The position numbers and the translations under genes are program-made. The notes under the pieces were generated by a model. The model had not been told where the DNA came from. It did not search any database and saw only the letters and a program-made list of their open reading frames with translations. DNA of 62,560 bases from Burkholderiales bacterium PBB2 (GTDB lineage: Bacteria; Pseudomonadota; Gammaproteobacteria; Burkholderiales; Burkholderiaceae_C), in the NCBI GenBank assembly GCA_002255955.1, contig NKIM01000020.1, positions 46,000 to 108,559 of the forward strand, read 5' to 3'. Below are positions 17,429-26,721 of the stretch, piece after piece (the stretch's first letter is position 1; the number at the start of each line of letters is the position of its first letter).

Positions 17429-19336
17429 TCAGGCCTTGGCCACGGGTTGCGAGTCGGTGTCGCTGGCAGAGGCGGCATCGGTGCTGCCTTCAGGCTTCCA
17501 GATCTGACCGATGGACAGGGACTTGAGCTTCTTCTGACGGCCGTACCAGAGGTTGACCAGAGCGCGCGAGAACACCACCGACGAGAACATCGAGGTCAGG
17601 ATGCCCAAGCAGTGCACGATGGCGAAGCCCTTCACCGGGCCCGAACCGAAGGCCAGCAAGGCCACACCGGCGATCAGGGTGGTGACGTTGGAGTCCAGAA
17701 TCGTGGCAAAGGCCCGCTCGTAACCGACACTGATGGCCGCCTGCGGCGCCATGCCAGCCCGCAGCTCTTCACGGATGCGCTCGTTGATCAGCACGTTGGA
17801 GTCGATGGCCATGCCCAGTACCAGGGCGATGGCGGCGATGCCCGGCAGGGACAGGGTCGCCTGCATCATGGACAGCACGGCCAAAAGCAGCAGCAGGTTG
17901 AAACCCAAAGCCAGGGACGAGAACATGCCGAACAGCATGTAGTAGATGCACATGAACACGGCCACGGCGACAAAGCCCCAGGTCACGCTGGCAATGCCCT
18001 TGGCGATGTTCTCGGCACCCAGGCTCGGGCCGATGGTCTTCTCTTCGATGATTTCCATCGGCGCGGCCAGCGAACCGGCACGCAGCAGCAGGGCGGTGTC
18101 GTTGGCTTCCTGGGTGTTCATCGAACCGGTGATCTGGAAGCGGTTGCCCAGCTCGCCCTGAATCACCGGTGCGGTCACAACCTCGCCCTTGCCCTTTTCG
18201 AACAAGATGATGGCCATGCGCTTGCCGATGTTCTCGCGCGAGATGTCCTTCATGATGCGGGCGCCCTTGGCGTCCACGGTCAGGCTCACGGCGGGGCGCT
18301 GCTTGTCGTCGAAGGTGGTCTGGGCGTCGATCAGGCTTTCACCGGTCAGCACCACCTGGCGCTTGACGATGATGGGGCCGAAGCCGCGATCGATGAAGCG
18401 CTCGGTGCCGAAGGGCACCGGGCCGGAGCCCGCCAGGGCCGCCTGCGCCTCGGCGCTGTCGTCCACCATGCGCAGTTCCAGCGTGGCGGTGCGGCCGATG
18501 ATGTCCTTGGCCTTGGCGGTGTCCTGCACACCGGGCAACTGCACGACCACGCGGTCCAGGCCCTGCTTCTGGATCACCGGCTCGGACACACCGAGTTCAT
18601 TGACCCGGTTGTGCAGCGTGGTGATGTTCTGCTGCAGCGCAGCTTCCTGCACGGCCACCTGGGACTTAGGCTTGAGGGTGCCGACCAGGCGCAAGTCCAG
18701 GCCTTCGGTCACGGGTTGCCACAGAACATCGGGCAGTTGATCGTTCAGCACGGTCTGCGCCTGCTGGCGCACGGCTTCCTCGCGGAAATTGACGTTGACC
18801 GCATTGCCATCGCGGCTGATGCCGGCGTGGCGGATATTCTTCTCGCGCAGCATGGTGCGCACATCGCCGGTCAGGCTCTCGGCCTTCTTGGTCAGGGCCG
18901 ACTTCATGTCGACCTGCATCAGGAAGTGCACGCCACCACGCAGGTCCAGACCCAGGTACATGGGGTTGGCATGCAGGGCGGTCAGCCAGCGCGGCGAGCG
19001 CGACAGCAGGTTGAGCGCGACGATGTAGCTCGGGTCACTGGGGTCGGCGTTCAGCGCCTTGCTGATCGCGTCCTTGGCCTTGACCTGGGTGTCAAGGTCG
19101 GCAAAGCGGGCCTTGACGGAGTTGCCTTCGAACTGAACATAGTCCGGCTTGATCTGCGCATCGCTGAGCGCCTTTTCGACCCGGGCGGCCACGGCGGAGT
19201 CCACCTTGACGGTGACCTTGCCGCTGGACACCTGCACGGCAGGCGCTTCACCGAAGAAATTCGGCAGCGTGTAGATGAAGCCGATCAGCAGCGCGACAAC
19301 AAGGATCGCGTACTTCCACAGCGGATAACGGTTCAT
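17429..19336 (-). CDS. secD: Protein translocase subunit SecD
   Basis: Partner of SecF in the accessory Sec complex. It is 635 residues: first helix YAILVVALLIGFIYTLPNFF, then a large periplasmic region with LGLDLRGGVHFLMQVD near residue 140, the VVQLPGVQDTAKAKDIIG block near 275, and five C-terminal helices with LGMAIDSNVLINERIREEL near 535, the conserved RND acidic motif. The start ATG at 19336 gives MNRYPLWKYAIL, usual for Burkholderiales. It is downstream of yajC with a 160-base gap and 20 bases upstream of secF. Confidence 0.98.
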   Translation of the reverse strand: MNRYPLWKYAILVVALLIGFIYTLPNFFGEAPAVQVSSGKVTVKVDSAVAARVEKALSDAQIKPDYVQFEGNSVKARFADLDTQVKAKDAISKALNADPSDPSYIVALNLLSRSPRWLTALHANPMYLGLDLRGGVHFLMQVDMKSALTKKAESLTGDVRTMLREKNIRHAGISRDGNAVNVNFREEAVRQQAQTVLNDQLPDVLWQPVTEGLDLRLVGTLKPKSQVAVQEAALQQNITTLHNRVNELGVSEPVIQKQGLDRVVVQLPGVQDTAKAKDIIGRTATLELRMVDDSAEAQAALAGSGPVPFGTERFIDRGFGPIIVKRQVVLTGESLIDAQTTFDDKQRPAVSLTVDAKGARIMKDISRENIGKRMAIILFEKGKGEVVTAPVIQGELGNRFQITGSMNTQEANDTALLLRAGSLAAPMEIIEEKTIGPSLGAENIAKGIASVTWGFVAVAVFMCIYYMLFGMFSSLALGFNLLLLLAVLSMMQATLSLPGIAAIALVLGMAIDSNVLINERIREELRAGMAPQAAISVGYERAFATILDSNVTTLIAGVALLAFGSGPVKGFAIVHCLGILTSMFSSVVFSRALVNLWYGRQKKLKSLSIGQIWKPEGSTDAASASDTDSQPVAKA

Positions 19337-19496
19337 GAAGGCTTCCTCTCAGGCCCAGGCACCGGGGCTGCCGCCTCGAAACATCAAGGCAGTGCCGGCG
19401 GTGCCGGGTGAGCCCGCCGCACGCGGCGGCAGGCTGGCTAGTCCAGTGGCGCCGCCTCCCTCTGCGGAGCGGGCCGACCGGTGTTCTTGGAATGGC

Positions 19497-19823
19497 TTAC
19501 TTGATGGTGCCCTTGGGCAGCACTTGCACCACAGCGCCGCGCTGCACTTGCAGTTCCACACCGTTGGCGACTTCCAGGCTCAGATAGCTCTCGCCCACCT
19601 TGCTGATCTTGCCCAGCAGACCGCCGGAGGTGATGACTTCGTCACCCTTGGCGATGGCGTCGATCATGGCCTTGTGCTCCTTCTGGCGCTTCATCTGCGG
19701 ACGAATCATCACGAAATAGAGCACCACAAACATCAGCACCAGAGGCAGCATGCTCAGCAGGCTGGACTCCGTACCGGTGGCAGCAGCGGGCGCAGCCTGG
19801 GCGAAAGCATTGGAGATGAACAC
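19497..19823 (-). CDS. yajC: Preprotein translocase subunit YajC
   Basis: Small membrane protein of 108 residues associated with SecDF. It has one transmembrane helix (LLSMLPLVLMFVVLYFVMI) followed by RPQMKRQKEHKAMIDAIAKGDEVITSGGLLGKI, a textbook YajC pattern. The chosen start is GTG at 19823-19821 (MFISNAFAQ), with AAAGGGA about 8 bases upstream; there is no good ATG at this position and the longer upstream frame is out of character. The window does not carry tgt/queA, which commonly precede yajC; instead the gene is divergent from the hydroxyproline operon. Confidence 0.95.
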   Translation of the reverse strand: MFISNAFAQAAPAAATGTESSLLSMLPLVLMFVVLYFVMIRPQMKRQKEHKAMIDAIAKGDEVITSGGLLGKISKVGESYLSLEVANGVELQVQRGAVVQVLPKGTIK

Positions 19824-20057
19824 GAGGAAATTCCCTTTGGAGATGGGGTGAGGCTGAGCGGCCCGGGACGAGTTCCGGAGGAACACACCCAGGGCCAGGG
19901 CGGCATCAAATGAACGGCGGATTGTATGCGCCGAGACCCGGGCCGCCGCCCAGGCCAACCCGCAGACCGGCACGGTTTGGCCCGGACGAGGGGCCGGCCG
20001 GTTTCGGCGCACACAGGCCACACGCGCATGCAGGCCCTCATCTGGGGTTGCGGCGGC

Positions 20058-20104
20058 TTGACGGCAAGCCCTTCTATAAATATATTTACAGAATACCAAC
20101 GGAG
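20058..20104 (+). promoter_or_regulatory. Promoter and candidate operator of the hydroxyproline operon
   Basis: TTGACG at 20058-20063 and TATATT at 20081-20086 are separated by exactly 17 bases, a strong sigma-70 arrangement. A perfect 12-base palindrome TAAATATATTTA (20077-20088) covers the -10 element and is a plausible binding site for the GntR regulator encoded second in the operon. GGAG at 20101-20104 is the ribosome binding site for the first gene. The AT-rich stretch stands out against the GC-rich surroundings. Confidence 0.7.
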
Positions 20105-20110
20105 CTCACC

Positions 20111-21058
20111 ATGTCGACCCACACCGCCCCCATTCCCAGCGCCCGCGCCGATCTGCCCCGCTGGGCCGGCGTTTTTCCCGCCGTCACCACCAAGTTCAAG
20201 GCCAACGAAGACCTGGACATCGCCGAGATGGAGCGCCATTTCGACTTCCAGATCCAGAACGGCGTGCACGGCCTGGTCACCGGCGGTTCGCTCGGCGAAG
20301 CCAGCACGCTGACGCTGGAGGAAAAGCTCGAGGTCGCCGCCACCGCCCTGCGTGTTTCGGCCGGTCGCGTGCCGGTGCTGGCCAATGTGTCGGAAACCAG
20401 CACCCGCAACGCCATCCGCTATGTCGAAGCCGCCGCCAAGCTGGGCGTGCAGGGCCTGATGCTGATGCCGGCCGTGCTCTACCCGGCCGACACGCGCGAG
20501 GCCATGGCCAATGTGCGCACCATTGCCCAGGCCGCCCAGTTGCCCATCATGATCTACAACAACCCGGTGTCCTACCGCGTGGATCTCAAGCCCGAGGACA
20601 TGGTGGAGTTGGCCGATTGCGAGTGGCTGGTGGCCATCAAGGAATCGACCGACAACATCCGCCGCGTCACCGACCTGCGCAATGCCCTGGGCACCCGCTA
20701 CCAGCTCTTCATCGGCGTGGACGACCTGAGCTTCGAAGCCCTGGCCCTGGGCTGCGAAGGCCTGCTGGCTGGTTTGTGCGATGCCTTCCCGGCAGAAACC
20801 GTGGCGCTGTACAAGCTGATGCAGGCCAAGCGCTATGACGAAGCGCTGAAGATCTACCAGTGGTTCATGCCCCTGCTGCACCTCGATGTCAGCGCCAAGC
20901 TGGTGCAAAACATCAAGCTGGCCGAGGCCATGGCCGGCGTTGGCAACGAGCACGTGCGCCGCCCGCGCCTGCCCCTGGTCGGCGCCGAGCGCGAACGCGT
21001 GGCCACCATCATCCAGCGCGGCCTGGACACCCGGCCCGATCTGAGCAACCTGTTCTGA
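20111..21058 (+). CDS. Dihydrodipicolinate synthase family, 1-pyrroline-4-hydroxy-2-carboxylate deaminase
   Basis: A 315-residue aldolase-fold enzyme of the DapA superfamily. Catalytic Schiff-base Lys is in LVAIKEST near residue 178 and the active-site Tyr in IYNNPVSYR near 149; GSLGEASTL near 59 is the substrate carboxylate motif. Given the neighbours (hydroxyproline epimerase and D-hydroxyproline dehydrogenase), the likely reaction is deamination of 1-pyrroline-4-hydroxy-2-carboxylate to 2-oxoglutarate semialdehyde (LhpC/HypD-like). The start ATG at 20111 follows GGAGCTCACC. First gene of the operon. By sequence alone another DapA-like aldolase is possible; the operon decides. Confidence 0.85.
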   Translation: MSTHTAPIPSARADLPRWAGVFPAVTTKFKANEDLDIAEMERHFDFQIQNGVHGLVTGGSLGEASTLTLEEKLEVAATALRVSAGRVPVLANVSETSTRNAIRYVEAAAKLGVQGLMLMPAVLYPADTREAMANVRTIAQAAQLPIMIYNNPVSYRVDLKPEDMVELADCEWLVAIKESTDNIRRVTDLRNALGTRYQLFIGVDDLSFEALALGCEGLLAGLCDAFPAETVALYKLMQAKRYDEALKIYQWFMPLLHLDVSAKLVQNIKLAEAMAGVGNEHVRRPRLPLVGAERERVATIIQRGLDTRPDLSNLF

Positions 21059-21095
21059 TTGCCCGAGCAGGCCCGGGGCCTGCGATGATGCGCCC

Positions 21096-21800
21096 ATGAA
21101 AAGCAGCCGAACTCAGGACTCCAGCCTCATCAGCTCAGCCGCCGCCACCGCGGCGGACGGCGAGCCCGACAAGCGCCGCTATGCCGACCAGGCCTACGAC
21201 GCACTGGAGTCCATGATCGCCACCCTGGAGTTGCGTCCGGGCGCACCCATCGTCGAGGCCGAGTTGATCGAGCGCACCGGCCTGGGCCGCACGCCCACCC
21301 GCGAGGCCTTGATGCGCCTGGTGGCCAGCGGCCTGATCGTGCAGCAGCCGCGCCGCGGCCTGCTGGTCAGCGACATCCGCCTGGCCGAGCATCTGGATCT
21401 GATCGAGGCGCGGCGCGTGCTGGAGCGGCTGATCGCGACCTCCGCCGCGCGCCGTGCCACACCGCAGCAGCGCCAGGATCTGCTGCACTGCGCGAGCCAG
21501 ATGATCAAGGCCAGCCAGGCCGGCGATCTAGCGGCTTACATGGCGGCCGACCAGGCGCTGGACCATGTGGCGCATGCGGCCTGCCGCAACCCATTCGCGG
21601 TGGCGGCCGTCGTGCCCATGATCATCCAGTGCCGGCGCTTCTGGTACGCCTACCAGCACCAAGGCGATATGAGCGAAGGCTCGCGCTGCCACCTGGTGCT
21701 GGCCGAGGCCATCGCGGCCGGCGAGTCTGAGCGCGCCAGCGCCGCGGCCGATGGCTTGATGGACTATCTGCGCAGCTTTGCCAGCGCCGTCATCGCCTGA
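21096..21800 (+). CDS. GntR family (FCD type) transcriptional regulator
   Basis: A 234-residue regulator. The N-terminal winged helix has [47 protein letters not shown], the GntR signature, at about residues 28-80. The C-terminal helical FCD domain includes [13 protein letters not shown] and the metal- or ligand-binding His/Asp positions typical of the class ([12 protein letters not shown]). It lies second in the hydroxyproline operon, so it is expected to respond to a pathway intermediate and to control its own operon, probably through the palindrome at 20077-20088. Ligand and sign of control are inference. Confidence 0.9.
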   Translation: MKSSRTQDSSLISSAAATAADGEPDKRRYADQAYDALESMIATLELRPGAPIVEAELIERTGLGRTPTREALMRLVASGLIVQQPRRGLLVSDIRLAEHLDLIEARRVLERLIATSAARRATPQQRQDLLHCASQMIKASQAGDLAAYMAADQALDHVAHAACRNPFAVAAVVPMIIQCRRFWYAYQHQGDMSEGSRCHLVLAEAIAAGESERASAAADGLMDYLRSFASAVIA

Positions 21801-21825
21801 CATCTTTTTCAGTCATCTTCACGCC

Positions 21826-22788
21826 ATGCGCATCATCGATTCCCACACCGGCGGCGAGCCGACCCGCATCCTGATTGACGGCGGCCCCGAACTGGGCCGC
21901 GGCAGCATGGCGGAGCGACTGGCGCAACTGCGAGAACAGCACGACGCCTGGCGCAGCGCCATCGTCAACGAGCCGCGCGGCTCGGACGTGCTGGTCGGCG
22001 CCCTGCTGTGCGAGCCACAAGACCCGACTTGCAGTGCGGGCGTGATCTTCTTCAACAACGTCGGCTACCTCGGCATGTGCGGCCACGGCACCATCGGCCT
22101 GATCGCCACGCTGGCCTATCTCAGGCGCATCCAGCCGGGCGAGCACCGCATCGAAACGCCGGTGGGCACGGTCAGCGCCACCCTGCTCACCGACGGCAGT
22201 GTCACCGTCGCCAATGTGCCGGCCTACCGCTGGGCTCGCCAGATTCCCGTGGACGTGCCCGGCCATGGCCGCGTCCACGGCGATGTGGCCTGGGGCGGCA
22301 ACTGGTTCTTCCTCTGCGATGACCATGGCCTGGACCTGCGCCTGAGCGAGGTCGAAGCCCTGACCGATCTGTCCTGGCGCATCCGCCAGGCCTTGCAGGC
22401 CCAGGGCATCACTGGCGAAGGCGGCCAGGAGATCGACCACATCGAACTGATCGGGCCGGCCCGAAACCCAGCCCACCAGGGCCGCAACTTCGTGCTCTGC
22501 CCCGGCAAAGCCTACGACCGGTCCCCCTGCGGCACCGGCACCAGCGCCAAGATCGCCTGCCTGGCGGCCGACGGCAAGCTGGCGCCCGGGCAAGCCTGGG
22601 TGCAGGAAAGTGTGATCGGCAGCCATTTCACGGCGAGCTACCAGGCCGCAGAGGACGGCCGCGTGCTTCCGCACATCCACGGCCAGGCGTTTGTCATCCT
22701 CGATGCAAACCTGGTCTTCCAGCCCGGCGACCCCTTCGCCTGGGGCATCCGGGACGAAAGCCAGACCCTCGGCGCCAGCACCGGCTGA
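21826..22788 (+). CDS. lhpA: 4-hydroxyproline 2-epimerase
   Basis: Interconverts trans-4-hydroxy-L-proline and cis-4-hydroxy-D-proline, the first step of bacterial hydroxyproline breakdown. It is 320 residues, proline racemase family. Both catalytic Cys are present: MCGHGTIG near residue 85 and [10 protein letters not shown] near 233, which separates it from the dehydratase branch where one Cys is Thr. The start [14 protein letters not shown] is characteristic of 4-hydroxyproline epimerases. It starts 25 bases after the regulator gene and its TGA overlaps the next ATG (TGATG). Confidence 0.93.
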   Translation: MRIIDSHTGGEPTRILIDGGPELGRGSMAERLAQLREQHDAWRSAIVNEPRGSDVLVGALLCEPQDPTCSAGVIFFNNVGYLGMCGHGTIGLIATLAYLRRIQPGEHRIETPVGTVSATLLTDGSVTVANVPAYRWARQIPVDVPGHGRVHGDVAWGGNWFFLCDDHGLDLRLSEVEALTDLSWRIRQALQAQGITGEGGQEIDHIELIGPARNPAHQGRNFVLCPGKAYDRSPCGTGTSAKIACLAADGKLAPGQAWVQESVIGSHFTASYQAAEDGRVLPHIHGQAFVILDANLVFQPGDPFAWGIRDESQTLGASTG

Positions 22789-23954
22789 TGGCCGCCAGCC
22801 CTCTACCCACGCGCCGCCATGCCGATGTGATCGTCATCGGCGGCGGCATCATCGGCGCCGCCTGCGCCCGCGAGTACGCACGCCAGGGCCTGACCGTGGC
22901 CGTGGTCGAGCCGGGCCCGATCGGCGGTGGCGCCACGGCGGCATCGATGGGCCATCTGCTCACCGTCGATGCCCTGGACCCGGCCGATCAAACCGAATCG
23001 GATTTCAGCCGCCGCAGCCTGCAGCTCTGGCAAGACTGGCTGCAAGCCCAGGAGGCGCACCGCGAGCTGGCCGAGTACAGCCGCTGCGGCACGCTCTGGC
23101 TGGCCGCAGACGCCGAGGAGCTGGCCTTGGCCGAGCGCAAGTGCGCCTGGTTTGGCAGCCAGGGCCTGGCGGCGGAGATGCTCAAACCTGAGGCCTTGTT
23201 CGACGCCGAGCCCCTGCTGCGCCGCGACCTTTGCGGCGCCCTGCGTGCGCCCGACGACGGCCGGGTCTACCCACCGCGCGTGGCGGCACGCTGGCTGCAG
23301 GAGGCTCAGGCCAAGGTCTTCCGCGCCCGGGCTGTCGGTTTTGATGGCGCCTCGGTGCGCCTGGACGACGGGCGCGAACTCTGGGGCGCCATGACCGTGA
23401 TCTGCACCGGCCTGGCCGCGCAGCAGCATCTGCCCGCCGGCTGGCTGCTGCCCAAGAAAGGCCATCTGGCCATCACCCAGCGCCACCCCGGCCGGGTGCA
23501 GCACCAGTTGGTCGAGCTGGGTTACTTGAAGCGCGCCCATCTGGTGGACCAGGACACGGTGTCCTTCAATCTGCAACCGAGGCCGGGCGGACAGCTGCTG
23601 ATCGGCTCCTCGCGCCAGATCGGCCGCGAGGATCGCGAGCTGGACCCCGCGCTGCTGAAGCAGATGCTGCGCCAGGCGCTGCACTACATGCCGGGCCTGG
23701 GCGAGCTAAGCCTGCTGCGCTGCTGGACCGGCGTGCGCCCTGCCAGCGGCGACGGCCAGCCCCTGATCGGCGCTCACCCCTTCTTACGCCGCTGCTGGTT
23801 GGCCACGGGACATGAGGGCCTGGGCATCACCACGGCCCTGGCCACGGCCGAGCTGCTGGTGCAGCTGAGCCTGGGCCAGCCCTGCAGCCTGGACCCCAGC
23901 CCCTTCCGACCCGAACGTTTCAGCGAAAGCCAGCATGTCGTTGCCCCCGCCTGA
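22788..23954 (+). CDS. D-hydroxyproline dehydrogenase, FAD-dependent DAO-family subunit
   Basis: A 388-residue D-amino acid oxidase-like (DadA/GlyOX) protein expected to oxidise cis-4-hydroxy-D-proline to 1-pyrroline-4-hydroxy-2-carboxylate. The N-terminus has the FAD-binding VIVIGGGIIGAACAREYARQG, followed by GATAASMGHLL, and near the C-terminus GVRPASGDGQPLIG and GHEGLGITTALATAELL, all typical of the family. It corresponds to the catalytic subunit of three-part dehydrogenases (LhpB-like in Pseudomonas). Its start overlaps the epimerase stop by one base and its end overlaps the ferredoxin-like gene by 20 bases. Confidence 0.9.
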   Translation: MAASPLPTRRHADVIVIGGGIIGAACAREYARQGLTVAVVEPGPIGGGATAASMGHLLTVDALDPADQTESDFSRRSLQLWQDWLQAQEAHRELAEYSRCGTLWLAADAEELALAERKCAWFGSQGLAAEMLKPEALFDAEPLLRRDLCGALRAPDDGRVYPPRVAARWLQEAQAKVFRARAVGFDGASVRLDDGRELWGAMTVICTGLAAQQHLPAGWLLPKKGHLAITQRHPGRVQHQLVELGYLKRAHLVDQDTVSFNLQPRPGGQLLIGSSRQIGREDRELDPALLKQMLRQALHYMPGLGELSLLRCWTGVRPASGDGQPLIGAHPFLRRCWLATGHEGLGITTALATAELLVQLSLGQPCSLDPSPFRPERFSESQHVVAPA

Positions 23955-24192
23955 GCTCCAGGTTTTCATCAACGGCCGGGCCCTGCAGGTGCCGGCCTAT
24001 TGCAATGTGGCCGCGGCCCTGCAGCGCGCGGGCTTGGCCCACAGCCGCCACTCCGAGACCGGGCAGCCACGCGCCGCGTTCTGCGGCATGGGCCAATGCC
24101 AGGAATGCCGGGTTCGCATCGACGGCCATGATCATCGACTGGCCTGCATGACCTTGGTGGCCGACGGCATGCAGATCGAGACGCAGACATGA
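23935..24192 (+). CDS. Small [2Fe-2S] subunit of D-hydroxyproline dehydrogenase
   Basis: An 85-residue ferredoxin-like protein. FCGMGQCQECRV near residue 47-58 and the later LACMTL give four Cys in the CxxxxCxxC...C pattern of a plant-type [2Fe-2S] cluster, as in the small subunit of heteromeric sarcosine or D-hydroxyproline dehydrogenases (LhpF-like). FINGRALQVPAYCNVAAAL forms the usual first beta-grasp strands. It overlaps both neighbours (20 bases with the upstream gene and 4 with the downstream one), which argues for a stoichiometric complex. Confidence 0.88.
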   Translation: MSLPPPELQVFINGRALQVPAYCNVAAALQRAGLAHSRHSETGQPRAAFCGMGQCQECRVRIDGHDHRLACMTLVADGMQIETQT

Positions 24193-25475
24193 GCAGCACA
24201 TCGCAGCGTGAGGCTCAGCGCTTGCAGGCCGATGTCATCATCGTCGGCGCTGGGCCGGCAGGCATCGCCGCCCTGCTGCCTTTGCTGGCGGCGGGCCGGC
24301 GTGTGATCTGGGTGGAGCAATCGGCGCAGGCCGGCGGCCAGATCTGGCGAGCGGGCCTGCCTGCCCACTGGTGCACTCAGGTCGACGAGGCCTTGAACCA
24401 CGCTTTGCTGCAATGCTGCTTCGGCCACGCGGTGATCGATGCGCACATTGAAGCGACCGATCAGGCCGTGTGCCTGCGGCTGTACCAGCCGGCGCACCCA
24501 ATCCGAGTGTCGGTCCAGGTGCAAGCGCCCCAGTTGCTGCTGGCCACCGGCGGCCGCGAGCGTTTTCTGCCCTTTCCGGGCTGGACCTTGCCTGGCATCA
24601 CCGGGGCTGGCGGCTTGCAAGCCCTGGTCAAGCAAGGCTGGCCCATCGAAGGCCGACGCGTGGTGCTGGCCGGCAGCGGCCCCTTGCTGCTGGCCGCGGC
24701 AGACACGGTGCGACAGGCCGGCGGGCAGATCCTGCTGATTGCAGAACAAGCCTCGCGCGCCAGCCTGCTTCGCTTTGCGGCTGGCTTGCCCGCGACCAAG
24801 GCGGCGCAGGCGGCCGGCTTGGCATGGCGGCTGCGCGGCATTCCCTACCGCAGCGGCACCTGGGTGCAAAGCGCGAGCGGCGATGGTCGGCTGCAAAGCA
24901 TTCAGCTGAGCACGGGGCGCGCGACTTGGGCCCTGGACTGCGATGCGCTGGGCCTGGGCTTCGGGCTCTTGCCCAACACCGAGCTGGCCCAGATGCTGGG
25001 CTGCCAGCTCACGGATGACGGCGCAATTGCCGTCGACGCCGGCATGGCCACCAACCGGCCCGGCGTCTATGCCGCCGGGGAATGCACAGGCATGGGTGGC
25101 GTGGACAAGTCAGTGGCGGAAGGCACGCTGGCCGCCCAGTCCATGCTCGGCCGCGCCGGTGCCAGCCGTCCAAGAAAGGGCGCTCTGAAGTTCGCCGACC
25201 ATTTGCAGCGCCACTTCTCCTTGCGCCCTGACGTGCTGAAGCTGGCCACCACCAGCACCACCGTCTGCCGCTGCGAGGACGTCAGCCTGGGACAACTCAA
25301 GGCTCACAGCGACTGGCGCGAAGCCAAACTGCAGACCCGCTGCGGCATGGGCGCATGCCAGGGCCGCATCTGCGGGCCGATTTGCGAAAGCCTGCTGGGC
25401 TGGCCCGCACAACAGAACCGCGGCATGCGCAAGCCGCTGCAAGCTACACCCTTGCATCTGCTCGCTGAGGACTAA
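24189..25475 (+). CDS. FAD/NAD(P)-binding subunit of D-hydroxyproline dehydrogenase
   Basis: A 428-residue flavoprotein of the pyridine nucleotide-disulphide oxidoreductase type (LhpE-like). VIIVGAGPAGIAALLPLLAAGRRV is the FAD Rossmann motif, GRRVVLAGSGPLLLAAADTVRQAGG a second dinucleotide motif, and NRPGVYAAGECTGMGG near residue 280-295 the FAD ribityl motif. The C-terminal ~90 residues form a BFD-like [2Fe-2S] domain (CRCEDVSLGQL and CGMGACQGRICG). It likely transfers electrons from the catalytic subunit. ATGA overlap with the upstream gene. Last gene of the operon, followed by a bidirectional terminator. Confidence 0.9.
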   Translation: MSSTSQREAQRLQADVIIVGAGPAGIAALLPLLAAGRRVIWVEQSAQAGGQIWRAGLPAHWCTQVDEALNHALLQCCFGHAVIDAHIEATDQAVCLRLYQPAHPIRVSVQVQAPQLLLATGGRERFLPFPGWTLPGITGAGGLQALVKQGWPIEGRRVVLAGSGPLLLAAADTVRQAGGQILLIAEQASRASLLRFAAGLPATKAAQAAGLAWRLRGIPYRSGTWVQSASGDGRLQSIQLSTGRATWALDCDALGLGFGLLPNTELAQMLGCQLTDDGAIAVDAGMATNRPGVYAAGECTGMGGVDKSVAEGTLAAQSMLGRAGASRPRKGALKFADHLQRHFSLRPDVLKLATTSTTVCRCEDVSLGQLKAHSDWREAKLQTRCGMGACQGRICGPICESLLGWPAQQNRGMRKPLQATPLHLLAED

Positions 25476-25531
25476 CTCTTGTTGCGCTCGCTCAAGGCGC
25501 AAGCACACAGTTGCCGCAGACGAAAGTCCAT

Positions 25532-25560
25532 AAAAAAAGCGACCCGAGGGTCGCTTTTTT
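25532..25560. terminator. Bidirectional terminator, hydroxyproline operon / porin
   Basis: AAAAAAGCGACCC/GGTCGCTTTTTT around a short GAG loop, with A- and T-tracts on the two sides, serves both convergent transcripts. Confidence 0.92.
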
Positions 25561-25578
25561 GGCTTCGATCGAGAACGA

Positions 25579-26541
25579 TCAGAAGTTGTGGCGGATACCA
25601 GCAGCCAGCGAGCTGAAGTCATTGGCGCTCTTCGCCTCGGTGCTGTCCACGGCGGTGTAGTAACCGTACAGCTTGGTGCGCTTGCTCAGGTTGTAGTTGT
25701 AAGCCAGGGTGTACTGCTTACCACCGTTCTTGCCGCCGTTGAAGGAGTAACCGCCGGCCTTGGTGCCGCCGATGTTCAGGTGGAACTCGGAAGCGCCCAG
25801 GGTGTACATGGCCGACACGCGAGCAATGGTGCGGCTGCCGTTCTTGGCGGCGCCGTTGTCTTCGCGCTGGACATAAGCGCCCAGAACGATGGCACCCAGC
25901 TCATACAGACCGCGGACAGCGAATTGCTTGTCGCTGCCTTGCTTGCTGAAACCAGCACCCAGGTGCAGAGGGCCTTGGTCGTAGTTGCCCGACAGGTCAA
26001 AACCACGCTTGTCCAACACGCCGTTCTTGTCGCGAGCACCTTCACCAGCATGAACAGCAAACTCACCCGAGAAGCCACCGACGGTGGGGGTGAAGTAGCC
26101 AATCTTGTTGGTGGTGGTGAAGCCAGCGCCGGAGTACAGCTTGTCTTCCGAAGAACCGGTGTCGTGGTTGTGGTTGCTGATGTAGTCAGCGGTGGCGAAG
26201 TAGGAGCCCGGGGTCCAACGGCCCAGACGCACGGCACCGAAAGCACCGCTCAGTTGCACGGAAGCTTCACGGCCCCAGAAGTCACCAGTGGCAGCACCGT
26301 TGTCCGAGTTCAGGCCGTGTTCCAGAGCGAAGCTGGCCTTCAGACCGCCGCCCAGGTCTTCTTGACCCTTGAAGCCCAGACGCGAAGCGTTGTTGGCCAC
26401 GACGACCGAACGGTCACCGGCACCAACCTTTTGGCTTTCGACGGTGGTGTTGATACGGCCCCACAGGGTGACCGAGCTTTGAGCGAAAGCGGCGGGAGCG
26501 GCCAGAGCTGCGATAGCAGCCACGAGAGCGATCTTTTTCAT
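25579..26541 (-). CDS. Gram-negative porin (GBP family)
   Basis: Trimeric outer-membrane channel of 320 residues. The signal peptide MKKIALVAAIAALAAPAAFAQ is followed by SSVTLWGRINTTVESQK, the hallmark first strand of Burkholderiales porins; DLGGGLKASFALEHGL and the constriction-loop region follow, and the protein ends in FSSLAAGIRHNF with the terminal Phe needed for outer-membrane insertion. The start ATG at 26541 is clear from the signal peptide. It has its own promoter and terminator. Substrate specificity cannot be read from sequence. Confidence 0.95.
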   Translation of the reverse strand: MKKIALVAAIAALAAPAAFAQSSVTLWGRINTTVESQKVGAGDRSVVVANNASRLGFKGQEDLGGGLKASFALEHGLNSDNGAATGDFWGREASVQLSGAFGAVRLGRWTPGSYFATADYISNHNHDTGSSEDKLYSGAGFTTTNKIGYFTPTVGGFSGEFAVHAGEGARDKNGVLDKRGFDLSGNYDQGPLHLGAGFSKQGSDKQFAVRGLYELGAIVLGAYVQREDNGAAKNGSRTIARVSAMYTLGASEFHLNIGGTKAGGYSFNGGKNGGKQYTLAYNYNLSKRTKLYGYYTAVDSTEAKSANDFSSLAAGIRHNF

Positions 26542-26608
26542 CGTATGCCTTTTGTGAGTTGAGTGTGTGCTGGGCTTAGCCGCCCGGTCTTCTGCGCAAT
26601 GTGACGGG

Positions 26609-26636
26609 AGTATAGAAGTGGCTCGGAGCGCTGAAA
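26609..26636 (-). promoter_or_regulatory. Candidate porin promoter
   Basis: On the minus strand TATACT (26614-26609) is a good -10 element, with a weak -35-like TTTCAG 16 bases upstream (26636-26631). It lies about 68 bases before the porin start codon. The -10 is clear; the -35 is not. Confidence 0.5.
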
Positions 26637-26721
26637 CAGCACCGACGCGAAATTGCAACACTTCTCTGGTACACCTGAATTCGTGCAAATCGGCACTTGC
26701 TGAACGCGACAAATCGAGGCC

